Positions 10,138 through 18,860 of a stretch of DNA of 64,000 bases are shown here, one piece after another. The stretch is from Marinobacterium iners DSM 11526 (GTDB lineage: Bacteria > Pseudomonadota > Gammaproteobacteria > Pseudomonadales > Balneatricaceae). How positions within the stretch are numbered: the stretch's first letter is position 1; every line of letters starts with the position of its first letter. Under the pieces are notes generated by a model. It searched no databases, was not told where the DNA came from, and was given only the letters and a program-made list of their open reading frames with translations. The stretch is taken from positions 555,640 through 619,639 of the forward strand of contig NZ_FNRJ01000001.1 of assembly GCF_900107855.1 (NCBI RefSeq), in the 5' to 3' direction. The position numbers were made by a program, and so were the translations under genes.

Positions 10138-11880
10138 ATGCAAGAAGCCCCCATGGAGCCACAAGACGACACTCACCACAGCCCTCGCTCGCTGTCCCTG
10201 CGCGCATTGCTCTCGGTCGCCCTTATTCTGCTGCTGAGCCTGTCCCTGGGCGGTGTACTCGAGTACCTGCGCAGCAGCGACCTTGCACGCCAGCAGGCCA
10301 ATGAGGTAGGTATGATGTTTGGCCGCAGCAGCGCCATCCTGATCCAGCCGCTGGTACTATCCGATGACCGTATCAGCCTGAACTTCATGTTCAACGAACT
10401 TGCGGCACAGCCCCTGATCAGCGGTTTACGACTGACCGCTCCAGACCAGACCCTGATCGCGCTGGCGGGGCAGCCTCAGGGGCGTGGCCACAGCCTTGAC
10501 CTGGTACAAGGGGACGAAGTCATTGGCCAGCTGACCTACTGGACCAACCCGACTCCCTTCGAACAGTTACTGCACCGACAACTGCTGGAAACAGCACTGT
10601 TGCTGGGTGGCAGTCTGCTGTTGACTGCATTGCTGCTGGGCCTCAGCCTGCGCCGCCAGCCTGTTTCGGACCAGACCGAAGCCAAGCCCGATTTCCGTGA
10701 ACTGGTCAGTGAACTGACCCCTGCCGCTTCCCGAGACTCCATTCCGGCTTTCAGCTTCGACGACATGGACAACACGGGTACGGAGCCCCGTTCACCAACA
10801 CCGGCAGCGTCAAACAATACGGACCCTGTGACCAAGAGGCAGCCACCTGAGCAAGCTCAAGTTGAAGCCGAAATCAAACCCTCTCCCGCACAACCGAATC
10901 GGGACTCGCAGGGCGATATGGCGGCTAAGTCCGCCCCTCTAAAGCCTGAACAGGAACTGGAAACCGAGCCGAAGGCTGCATATCCGTTAGATGACCGCCG
11001 CGAGCCCAGTTTTGATACAGATGAACTGGTGTCACTGCTTAAGCCGGAACGGGATGATGCCCGCATGCCCAGCTTCATCCCTCAGGTACCGCACATTAGT
11101 GATCTGGCCGATGACAGTGACGAGGCGATGGTGCCCGACACCGATGAGATGGAGTTGGAGGAGCACACGGGACAAGAGGAAGAGTATACCCCCTTGCATC
11201 CCAACCCGTTGAAGCTCGGTAGCAACGAGGAACAACTGGGCCTGTACAGTTTCGAACACGAACTGGAGCTGATGCTGACTCCCGATGAGGCAGGTTACCT
11301 GCTGCTGATCGACACCCGAAGCGCCCACTCCGACAATGTGGAGGATGACGAGCGCAATGCACTGCTGAAAAACTACCGAACCCTGGCCAACTCTGTGGCC
11401 CGCATCTACAGCGGCAGCATCGAGCCGATGAGCGATGGCAACCTGCGCGTACTGTTCACCAACGCGGATGACAAGGACAGTCATGGCATCAATGCACTCT
11501 GCTGTGCCATGTTGTTCACCCATCTCTACAAGCAGTACAACCAGAGTCAGATTCGCGCTTTCCAGCCGGTCATGAACCTGCACATGGCCCTGGTGCGTGG
11601 CGCACACGATCGCATCGAACGGATGCAGGAGGAAGCCCACTTCCTCACCCGCACCACTCAAAGCAATGAGCTGATCAGCCATACGGCGTTGACCGAAGCG
11701 CCGCTGCTGAAGGAGAGCCTGCTGCAGAAAGCGGATATTCGGCGCGAGGATGAAGACAAGGTGCTGATTCTCAGCGTCAGCGAATCCTATCAGGCCCTGC
11801 TGGAGAAACAGGCAAGACACCTGCTGAGCAAGCTGAATGAACGTCAGCAGGGGGCACAGAACAGCCAGCCGACCTCCTGA
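10138..11880 (+). CDS. Membrane protein with periplasmic domain and degenerate cyclase-like domain
   Basis: 580 residues from the ATG at 10138; the ATG at 10153 is an alternative, and neither has a strong ribosome-binding site. A transmembrane segment (LRALLSVALILLLSLSLGGV) is followed by a short periplasmic domain of about 120 residues and a second transmembrane segment (LLETALLLGGSLLLTALLL). A long acidic, proline-rich linker (roughly residues 190-370) leads to a C-terminal domain. That domain resembles a class III nucleotide cyclase fold: YLLLIDTRSA for the first metal-binding strand and PMSDGNLRVLF for the GDG-type turn. The N-terminal half recalls the YtjB/AhpA (Smp) family, often near parC/serB in pseudomonads; this is a tentative match. 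Enzymatic activity is unproven. Confidence 0.7.
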   Translation: MQEAPMEPQDDTHHSPRSLSLRALLSVALILLLSLSLGGVLEYLRSSDLARQQANEVGMMFGRSSAILIQPLVLSDDRISLNFMFNELAAQPLISGLRLTAPDQTLIALAGQPQGRGHSLDLVQGDEVIGQLTYWTNPTPFEQLLHRQLLETALLLGGSLLLTALLLGLSLRRQPVSDQTEAKPDFRELVSELTPAASRDSIPAFSFDDMDNTGTEPRSPTPAASNNTDPVTKRQPPEQAQVEAEIKPSPAQPNRDSQGDMAAKSAPLKPEQELETEPKAAYPLDDRREPSFDTDELVSLLKPERDDARMPSFIPQVPHISDLADDSDEAMVPDTDEMELEEHTGQEEEYTPLHPNPLKLGSNEEQLGLYSFEHELELMLTPDEAGYLLLIDTRSAHSDNVEDDERNALLKNYRTLANSVARIYSGSIEPMSDGNLRVLFTNADDKDSHGINALCCAMLFTHLYKQYNQSQIRAFQPVMNLHMALVRGAHDRIERMQEEAHFLTRTTQSNELISHTALTEAPLLKESLLQKADIRREDEDKVLILSVSESYQALLEKQARHLLSKLNERQQGAQNSQPTS

Positions 11881-11894
11881 GGAGGCTGGCTGGC
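11864..11894. repeat. Long inverted repeat at convergent gene ends
   Basis: Arms GCCAGCC and GGCTGGC with an inner CCTCC/GGAGG pairing enclose the stop codon of the 580-residue membrane protein, only 20 bp from the end of parC. Neither strand has a clear U-tract, so it may be an RNA 3'-end stabilising structure rather than a classical terminator. Confidence 0.5.
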
Positions 11895-11900
11895 AAGCTA

Positions 11901-14150
11901 TCAGTCGCTGATGACCTCCATGCCATCAACCCGCTGATACCCCCGCGGCAGCTTGTTGCCGCGACGGCCGCGTTCACCGCGATAGTGTTCCAGTTCGACT
12001 CCCTTGAGCTTCAGGTGCTGGCGACCAGCATGCACCACCAACGTATCCTCAGGCCCCAGCAGCATGATATGAGTCATGAGTTCTTCACCGCTGGCGGCAC
12101 GCGCCGAAGGAATGTTGATGATCTTGTTGCCCTTGCCGCGCGCCAGCTCGGGCAGCTCTGATACCGGGAACACCAGCAGCCGCCCTTCACTGCTGATCGC
12201 CGCCAGTAATGCATCACCACTCGGTACCAGCACCGGCTGCAGCACCTTCGCTCCCTTGGGCAGGGTCAGGGCGGCCTTGCCGTTTTTGGTTTTGCTGGTG
12301 AGCTGATCAACCCGGGTGACAAAGCCGTAACCTGCATCCGAGGCCAGCAGCACCGCGTCTTCGTCACGGCCACAGACCAGTGCATCCACCACCGCGCCCT
12401 TGGGCAGGCTGATATGACCGGTCACCGGCTCGCCCTGTCCCCGTGCCGAAGGCAGCGCATGGGTATCCAGCGTGTAACTGCGCCCGGTCGAGTCCAGCAA
12501 AACGGTCGGCTGGTTCATCCGTCCGGCACAGGCCAGTTTGAAGCCATCACCGGATTTGTAGCTGAGCCCCGATGCATCAATATCATGCCCCTTGGCTGCG
12601 CGAATCCAGCCCTGCTTGGACAGCACCACCGTGACAGGGTCGGCGCTGAGCAGATCCTTTTCACTGAAGGCACGCGCCTCGCCGCGTTCGGCCAGAGGCG
12701 AACGGCGGGCATCACCAAACTCCTCTGCCGCCGCTTCGATCTCTTCCCGGATCAGTTTGCGCATCAACTCATCCGAGCCCAGGGTTTCCTCCAGACGCTG
12801 GCGCTCTTCACTCAGCTCGTCCTGCTCGCCCCGGATCTTCATCTCTTCCAGTCGCGCCAGGTGACGCAGCTTGAGATCAAGAATTGAATCGGCCTGCACA
12901 TCGGTCAAGCCAAAACGGCGCATCAGCTCATTTTTCGGCTTTTCCTCCTCCCGGATGATGGCGATCACCTCATCAATATTGAGGTAGGCCACCATGAGGC
13001 CTTCGAGGATATGCAGACGATCGCGTACCTTCTGCAGGCGATATTCCAGACGACGACGTACTACGCTGGTCCGCCAGCTGAGCCACTCGGTCAGGATCTG
13101 GCGCAGGTCCTTGACCTGCGGTCGGCCATCAATGCCGATCATGTTCAGGTTGACGCGGTAGCTGCGCTCCAGATCCGTGGTGGCAAACAGGTGCGCCATC
13201 AACTGGTCGCAGTCGACCCGGTTGGAGCGCGGCACAATCACCAAGCGCGTCGGATTTTCGTGGTCGGATTCGTCACGCAGATCACTCACCATCGGCAGTT
13301 TTTTCTGCTGCATCTGGGCGGCAATCTGTTCCAGCACCTTGGCGCCTGATACCTGTGCAGGCAGCGCCGTCACCACAACTTCACCATCTTCCCGGTTCCA
13401 GATCGCACGCATGCGGAAACTGCCGCGGCCGGTGGTATAGATTTGACGCAGATCCGTCGCCGGCGTGATGATCTCTGCCTCGGTGGGCATATCCGGACCA
13501 CGCACAATATTGCACAGGTCTTCCAGCGTAGCCTGAGGATAATCCAGCAGATGACAGCAGGCGGATGCCACCTCACGCAGGTTGTGCGAAGGGATATCGG
13601 TCGCCATGCCAACGGCGATCCCGGTACCACCGTTGAGCAGCACATTGGGCAGCCGTGCCGGCAGCACTTCCGGTTCGTCCATGGTGCCGTCAAAGTTGGG
13701 AACCCAGTTCACCGTGCCCTGCGCCAGCTCCTTCAGCAGCAGCTCAGCATAGGGTGCCAGCCGCGATTCGGTATAACGCATGGCAGCAAATGACTTGGGA
13801 TCATCCGGCGAGCCCCAGTTGCCCTGACCATCCACCAGCGGGTAGCGGTAGCTGAACGGCTGTGCCATCAACACCATCGCTTCATAGCAGGCCGAGTCAC
13901 CATGAGGGTGAAACTTGCCCAGCACATCACCCACGGTACGGGCCGACTTCTTGTACTTGGCCGTGGCCTTCAGCCCCAGCTCCGACATCGCATAAACGAT
14001 ACGGCGCTGTACCGGTTTCATGCCATCGCCGATATTGGGCAGCGCCCGATCGAGGATGACGTACATGGAATAGTCGAGATAGGCTTTCTCGGTAAAGTCG
14101 CGCAGTGACAGTTTTTCGGTATCACCGTCAAAGGTGGTCTCTACACTCAT
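11901..14150 (-). CDS. parC: DNA topoisomerase IV subunit A
   Basis: 749 residues. The breakage-reunion domain holds the active-site tyrosine Y126 in AAMRYTE. The quinolone-determining region reads [10 protein letters not shown] with S86 and E90 in the susceptible state. A C-terminal beta-pinwheel follows (about 490-740). With ParE it decatenates daughter chromosomes. I chose the ATG at 14150 because AAGGA lies nine bases upstream; an in-frame GTG at 14168 would contain that site inside the gene. parE is about 7 kb away on the same strand with unrelated genes between. Confidence 0.97.
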   Translation of the reverse strand: MSVETTFDGDTEKLSLRDFTEKAYLDYSMYVILDRALPNIGDGMKPVQRRIVYAMSELGLKATAKYKKSARTVGDVLGKFHPHGDSACYEAMVLMAQPFSYRYPLVDGQGNWGSPDDPKSFAAMRYTESRLAPYAELLLKELAQGTVNWVPNFDGTMDEPEVLPARLPNVLLNGGTGIAVGMATDIPSHNLREVASACCHLLDYPQATLEDLCNIVRGPDMPTEAEIITPATDLRQIYTTGRGSFRMRAIWNREDGEVVVTALPAQVSGAKVLEQIAAQMQQKKLPMVSDLRDESDHENPTRLVIVPRSNRVDCDQLMAHLFATTDLERSYRVNLNMIGIDGRPQVKDLRQILTEWLSWRTSVVRRRLEYRLQKVRDRLHILEGLMVAYLNIDEVIAIIREEEKPKNELMRRFGLTDVQADSILDLKLRHLARLEEMKIRGEQDELSEERQRLEETLGSDELMRKLIREEIEAAAEEFGDARRSPLAERGEARAFSEKDLLSADPVTVVLSKQGWIRAAKGHDIDASGLSYKSGDGFKLACAGRMNQPTVLLDSTGRSYTLDTHALPSARGQGEPVTGHISLPKGAVVDALVCGRDEDAVLLASDAGYGFVTRVDQLTSKTKNGKAALTLPKGAKVLQPVLVPSGDALLAAISSEGRLLVFPVSELPELARGKGNKIINIPSARAASGEELMTHIMLLGPEDTLVVHAGRQHLKLKGVELEHYRGERGRRGNKLPRGYQRVDGMEVISD

Positions 14151-14315
14151 CAACTGATCCTTGAACACTGGATTCCGTTAGCGCAGGCAGCTGTTCCAGC
14201 CTGCAGATTGGCAGGGAGTATGCCAGCTCGACAGGAAAAGCGCATCCTGAGCGCTCCCGTCCGTGCATTTTTGCGTATAGGATAATAGAAAAGGACAACC
14301 ACCGAGGAACCGCCC

Positions 14316-14639
14316 ATGTCACAGGACAACAATCGCCTGCTGCTGGAGCTGGAAAAACAGCGCCGCGACATCAACCGTGAAATCATCAACCCGAAGATTC
14401 CCGAGCTGAGTCTGGACAGCCTGAAGCCTGTACTGTCAATGGTAGCGCATGCCCGTGCGGCCTATATCAGCGAATTGATCGACATCGCCAACATCAGTGG
14501 CGGTAACGCGCCATCATCTGACCAGATCAAACAGCTGACAGCCTGCCGTGAACACTTCGATGAGCTGGTGGCAGCCATGAACGCGCTCGAAACCGTTATT
14601 CAGCGGGATTATCTGGATGTGAAGAGCCGGGGGCAGTAA
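14316..14639 (+). CDS. Small helical protein of unknown function
   Basis: 107 residues; I do not recognise the family. The composition is soluble, charged and mainly helical (LLLELEKQRRDINREII ... LVAAMNALETVIQRDYL), with no signal peptide, cysteine pair or metal motif. A GAGGA ribosome-binding site precedes the ATG. Its stop codon shares a base with the start of the ChaN-like gene (TAATG), so the two are translationally coupled and probably share a promoter in the 165-bp gap divergent from parC. Confidence 0.8.
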   Translation: MSQDNNRLLLELEKQRRDINREIINPKIPELSLDSLKPVLSMVAHARAAYISELIDIANISGGNAPSSDQIKQLTACREHFDELVAAMNALETVIQRDYLDVKSRGQ

Positions 14640-15523
14640 TGCGTCGACGCATCATGCTGTTGCTGGCCCTTGGTCTGTCGTTTCCAGCACTGGCTGAGCA
14701 TCCGCTAAGCGGCAAGCTCTGGCGCTTATCCGAGCAACGCTTTGTATCCGAGGCTGAGCTTTTCGCTCAACTGCCCACGGATGGCTGGTTACTGCTGGGC
14801 GAGCAGCACGACAATCCGCACCACCATCAGCTGCAACGGCGCTGGATAGCAAGTCTTGCCGATCGTGGCCAGCTGGGCGCCGTCGCTCTGGAGATGGCAA
14901 CAACAGTGCAACAGCCCCTGCTGGATCAGGCACTGATGCGTGGCAGCACCACCACACCAGACAGCTTGAACTGGAATGCGGGCTGGAGCTGGGCGCTGTA
15001 TGCCGATGTGGTCCGCCTGTCACTCGACCGAGCACCCGCTGTCATCGGTACCGACCTGACCCGTGAACAGCAACGCAGTGTCTATCGAGAGGGCGCACCC
15101 TCCGATGACATGGGGGAGCTGCACGCCAACTACATGCGTCGGCTGCTGTTCGAGAGCCATTGTGGTCAGCTTCCCAAAGACTCGCTAGAGGGGATGCGAC
15201 AGGTGCAACTGGCCCGGGACCAGCAGATGGCCGAGCGTCTTGATCAGGCACAGCTTAAGGCACTCAGCGGTGTCATGCTGACCGGCACCATTCACGCCCG
15301 AAATGACCTGGGGATTCCGCTCTGGCTTGAAAAGCCGGCGGTTACTGTGTTGCTGACATCAGTGCAGGAGGGACGCCAGGAACCCTATGACTATCTGCCG
15401 GAAAGTTATCCCGGAGCACCTGTAGCCGCTGACTATCTGCTGTTCACCGATGCCATTGCCGAGCGCGATTACTGTGCTGAGCTGCAGTCTTCACATAGAA
15501 AAACGGAATCTTCCGGATCCTGA
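14639..15523 (+). CDS. ChaN-like (DUF399/Tiki superfamily) exported protein
   Basis: 294 residues with a signal peptide ending near ALA-EH (residue 19). The family signature LLLGEQHDNPHHHQ is at about 51-64, and a distal histidine lies in LTGTIHARNDLGIPLWL. ChaN of Campylobacter binds paired haems, and the wider superfamily contains metal-dependent proteases and erythromycin esterases, so haem or metal binding at the His/Glu site is plausible (inference). Unlike many ChaN proteins there is no lipobox cysteine; the product is probably soluble in the periplasm. Confidence 0.8.
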   Translation: MRRRIMLLLALGLSFPALAEHPLSGKLWRLSEQRFVSEAELFAQLPTDGWLLLGEQHDNPHHHQLQRRWIASLADRGQLGAVALEMATTVQQPLLDQALMRGSTTTPDSLNWNAGWSWALYADVVRLSLDRAPAVIGTDLTREQQRSVYREGAPSDDMGELHANYMRRLLFESHCGQLPKDSLEGMRQVQLARDQQMAERLDQAQLKALSGVMLTGTIHARNDLGIPLWLEKPAVTVLLTSVQEGRQEPYDYLPESYPGAPVAADYLLFTDAIAERDYCAELQSSHRKTESSGS

Positions 15524-15562
15524 CGGGTCACTGTACCAGTCCTTTTTGCCATGGAGTCTGCG

Positions 15563-16381
15563 ATGCTGTCACTGTCCATCGGTCCCTTTGCCATCTCGGC
15601 AGACCGCCTTGCCCTGCTGATCGCCTTTCTGGTTGCCTTGTTTGCCGGCTGGGTGAGCAGTCGCCGCGCTGGCAGAAATCCGGAAAGCGCCCTGTTCATC
15701 ACCCTGCTGCTGGGACTGATCGGCGCTCGACTGGGATTTGTGTTGCGGTATGCCGATGAGTACCTGTCGCAGCCTGTGCAGATCCTCGATATTCGCGACG
15801 GTGGGTTTTGGTGGGTCAGTGGTCTGCTAACCGGATTGGCCTGCGCCCTGTTTTTCGGGCTGCGCCAGCCTGCACTGCGTCGCCCGCTCACCATCGGGCT
15901 GGTGAGCGGCGCACTGTTCTGGACCGCCACTGCACTGCCGCTGCAGTTGTTGCACAAAACGACTGAAGCGCTGCCTCCCTTGAACTTCAACACCCTCAGC
16001 GGAGAGACCGTGAGCTTGCAGCAGTTCAGCGGTCAGCCGATCGTGATCAACATCTGGGCCAGCTGGTGCCCTCCCTGTGTGCGTGAGATGCCGGTGTTGG
16101 CCGAAGCCCAGAGGTCATTACCGGATGTACATTTTCTGTTCGCCAATCTTGGAGAAGATGCACAGAGTGTGAAGGGATTTCTGCAGCAGCTGAATATCGA
16201 GCTGGACAACGTGCTGTTGGACCAGCGGAACCAGCTTGGGGCGCACTATGGCTCTCGCGCTCTGCCCACAACCCTGTTCATTGATGCACAGGGACGGTTA
16301 CAGGATTCTCATCTGGGCGAGCTGTCAGCGGCCAGCCTAAGGGACAAGCTGACCGTCATTCGCGCTCAGCTACCCCAGTAG
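15563..16381 (+). CDS. Lgt-like membrane domain fused to TlpA-type thioredoxin
   Basis: 272 residues from the ATG at 15563, which has GGAG eight bases upstream; an ATG at 15551 has no such site. The first ~130 residues form about four transmembrane segments resembling the N-terminal half of prolipoprotein diacylglyceryl transferase (LIGARLGFVLRY ... RDGGFWWVSGLLTG). The HGG histidine and the later Lgt active-site arginine region are missing, so acyl transfer is unlikely. Residues about 138-270 are a periplasmic TlpA/ResA thioredoxin with WCPPC (168-172) and a cis-proline in RALPTTLFID. It is probably a membrane-tethered thiol-disulfide reductase. Its last 16 bases overlap the convergent ycbK. 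Confidence 0.85.
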   Translation: MLSLSIGPFAISADRLALLIAFLVALFAGWVSSRRAGRNPESALFITLLLGLIGARLGFVLRYADEYLSQPVQILDIRDGGFWWVSGLLTGLACALFFGLRQPALRRPLTIGLVSGALFWTATALPLQLLHKTTEALPPLNFNTLSGETVSLQQFSGQPIVINIWASWCPPCVREMPVLAEAQRSLPDVHFLFANLGEDAQSVKGFLQQLNIELDNVLLDQRNQLGAHYGSRALPTTLFIDAQGRLQDSHLGELSAASLRDKLTVIRAQLPQ

Positions 16382-16962
16382 CGCACGTTGCCGGTATCGA
16401 TATGAACAAAATTGGAGCTGGTGTAGAGGCCTACCCCACCAGCCTTCGCCTCGCAGGCGATTCGGTGCAGCTCTTTCAGGGATGTTCCGGGCAGGCGAAT
16501 ATCGATCGCCTTGCCCTGCATGTGCAGGCTCTTCTTGGCCACGCCCCCATTACCGTTGCTGCGCAGCTGGTTGTTGGTTTTTGGTGATCGGTAGCCGGAC
16601 ACGATCTCGAACGGATTGTTGATGTTGCCGCTCTCCACCCTGATGGTGTGCAACAGGTCCAGCAGCCGAGGATCAATTGGATGAATTTCGCCAGTGCGGA
16701 AATCACGCAACAGGTAGTTGATCTCATCCAGACTGGCGCTGAGGTAGCGCCCTTCTGCCCAGTACGTGGTTTTCAGTTGCTCACCGGTATGCAGATGACT
16801 GAACTGGAGTTTGCGTTCAAACAGAGGGCGGATATTGGCTGCCGCCTGTGGCACATGGAGAGCAGCTGCCGTCAGTGCCAGCCCGGTCAACAGACGGCGA
16901 CGTTGACGACATTCCGGCGCCGTTTCGGCACCCGATCTGATCTGGCGTGGGGTGAACAGCAT
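16366..16962 (-). CDS. ycbK: YcbK-family (DUF882) M15-like peptidase
   Basis: 198 residues. A twin-arginine-like leader (RQRRRLLTGLALTAAALHV, from about residue 19) is followed by the DUF882 domain. Metal-ligand candidates are the His and Asp of SLHMQGKAIDIR and the His of FVHIDTG, arranged as in D,D-carboxypeptidase/M15 peptidases. E. coli MepK (YcbK) cleaves L,D (3-3) crosslinks. Here the gene sits 80 bp downstream of an LdtD-type transpeptidase that makes such crosslinks, as in E. coli, so a paired remodelling role is likely. Confidence 0.88.
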   Translation of the reverse strand: MLFTPRQIRSGAETAPECRQRRRLLTGLALTAAALHVPQAAANIRPLFERKLQFSHLHTGEQLKTTYWAEGRYLSASLDEINYLLRDFRTGEIHPIDPRLLDLLHTIRVESGNINNPFEIVSGYRSPKTNNQLRSNGNGGVAKKSLHMQGKAIDIRLPGTSLKELHRIACEAKAGGVGLYTSSNFVHIDTGNVRYWGS

Positions 16963-17042
16963 GCAGAACCTCGGAAAAAATTGACAACTGTATGATTAAT
17001 AAACAAATCTGGTTGAATTTTACCCAATAGTCCTGCCATTGG

Positions 17043-18722
17043 CTACTGTTTAAGCACAGTTTGTGCCAGTGCACCCTGTTCAGTCTTCGGATCAAGCACC
17101 TCCGGCAGAGGCCCCAATGCCTGCTGCAACTGCCAGTCCAGCCCATACACATCGGGGTGATAGTGTCCCTGCTGTTGCTCATCCATCCAGACGGTCAGAT
17201 AAACCAGATATACCGGCAGTGGCCGCTCAAGCCTGAGCGTGTGGGTACGGGAGGTGTTCAGCGCCTGCTCCAGAGAGCGTTCACCCAGCAGCCGCTGGGC
17301 AAGGTCTTCAATTTCGTCCACTCGAATACAGCCTGAGCTGAACGCCCGCTCGGTGGACTCGAACAGCGTCTGCTGCGGGGTATCGTGCAGGTAAATACTG
17401 TAGGGGTTTGACATGCCGAAGCGTATACGCCCCAAGCTGTTCAAGGGGCCGGGGCGCTGCCGCAACAGATACGGGAAATTTCGGCGCGACAGGCTCTCCC
17501 AGTCTATCCCTTCAGGGTCAACCGGCTGCCAGCTGCCATCTACCTTTTGCAGTACCTCAATCTGTTGGCGAGCAAAATAGTCGGGATCCTTTCGCTGCTT
17601 GGGCAACAGATCCTCAACAGCCAGGCGGAAGGGCACCGTCCAGGGTGGGTGCATGATGAGGTGGTCCACGTCCGACTCGAACGACAGGGTAGGACGGTGC
17701 GGACGACCACTGATGATTCGGTATTGCTGTACCGCCCTGTCCTGCTCAACCAGTGTCATTGAGTAGGTCCCGGTTCTGACCAGCAGGTAACGTTCGCCCA
17801 GCTCCCTTGGCAGCCAGCGCCAGCGCTGCAGGTTGACCCGTACCTGTTGCAGCTGCTGCTCCGGCGAGCGCTGTAGCGCTGCGCGGGTCGCAGGTCCCAG
17901 AATACCGTCGGGTTCCAGTCCCTGCTGCTGCTGGAACGCCCTTACCGCATCCACAACCAGTGGGGTATAAACCTCCTGCGGTTCAAACGAACTCTCTGCC
18001 GAATTCAACAACTCCTTGCGAATCAACAGCTCACGCACTCCCACAACCACAGAGTGGCTCGCCCCCGTGCGCAGCAGGCCATTCATGCTCAAGTCCGGCG
18101 CCACCCATGTCTCGCGATCAGTCCGCTGTAACAGCTGTGTATAGTGTTCAACCAGGCGTTGATATTCGGCTGACCGGGGCAGTAGTGCCTGCAGGGTTGT
18201 CTCCACCTCTTCTGCCGTGGATGCCTGCAGCAACAGGTCGACCGCATCAAGCGTACGTGGCTGGAAACGCCACAACCGATCATGCTCCTCGGCAGAAGGG
18301 GTTACGCCGGCCAAATCCCGCGCCAGACGCATGAAACTGTCACTCAACAGAAGGTCATTCAATACCGGTTCGGGGCTCATGGCTGATCCGGTCGAAAACG
18401 GCTGCTGCAGCCGCGAATACTGATAATTTGACGGATCAAGCCCATGTTGCAGTGATGCTCGAATCCAGTGCTCCAGCTCTTGCTGCATCACCGTTTTCGC
18501 TTCGCCACGCATGTTGCTCCACAGCAGTTGCCCGCCGGAGCGTTCATACAAAGACTGCAGCACCGGCCAATCAAGTCTGTCGGTTGCCGGCAGCTCACCC
18601 GCAGCCCCCGCCTGCAGCAGCTGCTGCAAATGTGCTTCAACCGACTCTGCGGCCTGTAACGGCATTGCGATCACACACAACAGCATTAGTGCAGACAGAT
18701 GTGGACTCACAGCTCGCAGCAT
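17043..18722 (-). CDS. ldtD: L,D-transpeptidase LdtD/YcbB
   Basis: 559 residues. Signal peptide (about 1-24), a large helical scaffold, a peptidoglycan-binding domain (about 255-285, VVDAVRAFQQQQGLEPDGILGPATRAAL region) and a YkuD catalytic domain (about 310-480). The catalytic site is YSIYLHDTP (H446) and FSSGCIRVDE (nucleophile C465). It forms 3-3 crosslinks between stem peptides and can bypass beta-lactam-sensitive PBPs. It is first of the ldtD-ycbK pair. Confidence 0.95.
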   Translation of the reverse strand: MLRAVSPHLSALMLLCVIAMPLQAAESVEAHLQQLLQAGAAGELPATDRLDWPVLQSLYERSGGQLLWSNMRGEAKTVMQQELEHWIRASLQHGLDPSNYQYSRLQQPFSTGSAMSPEPVLNDLLLSDSFMRLARDLAGVTPSAEEHDRLWRFQPRTLDAVDLLLQASTAEEVETTLQALLPRSAEYQRLVEHYTQLLQRTDRETWVAPDLSMNGLLRTGASHSVVVGVRELLIRKELLNSAESSFEPQEVYTPLVVDAVRAFQQQQGLEPDGILGPATRAALQRSPEQQLQQVRVNLQRWRWLPRELGERYLLVRTGTYSMTLVEQDRAVQQYRIISGRPHRPTLSFESDVDHLIMHPPWTVPFRLAVEDLLPKQRKDPDYFARQQIEVLQKVDGSWQPVDPEGIDWESLSRRNFPYLLRQRPGPLNSLGRIRFGMSNPYSIYLHDTPQQTLFESTERAFSSGCIRVDEIEDLAQRLLGERSLEQALNTSRTHTLRLERPLPVYLVYLTVWMDEQQQGHYHPDVYGLDWQLQQALGPLPEVLDPKTEQGALAQTVLKQ

Positions 18723-18860
18723 CTCAACCTCATCCGGTATTTGCCTTTCATCACTATAGCCTGTTTTCGGTTAGTGATATGCTAATACACCTTTACATAC
18801 CCCGGCACCCGAGGGTTCTGGCGGTTATTTTCACGCAAGCCGTAATTGAAGGAGTCAAAG

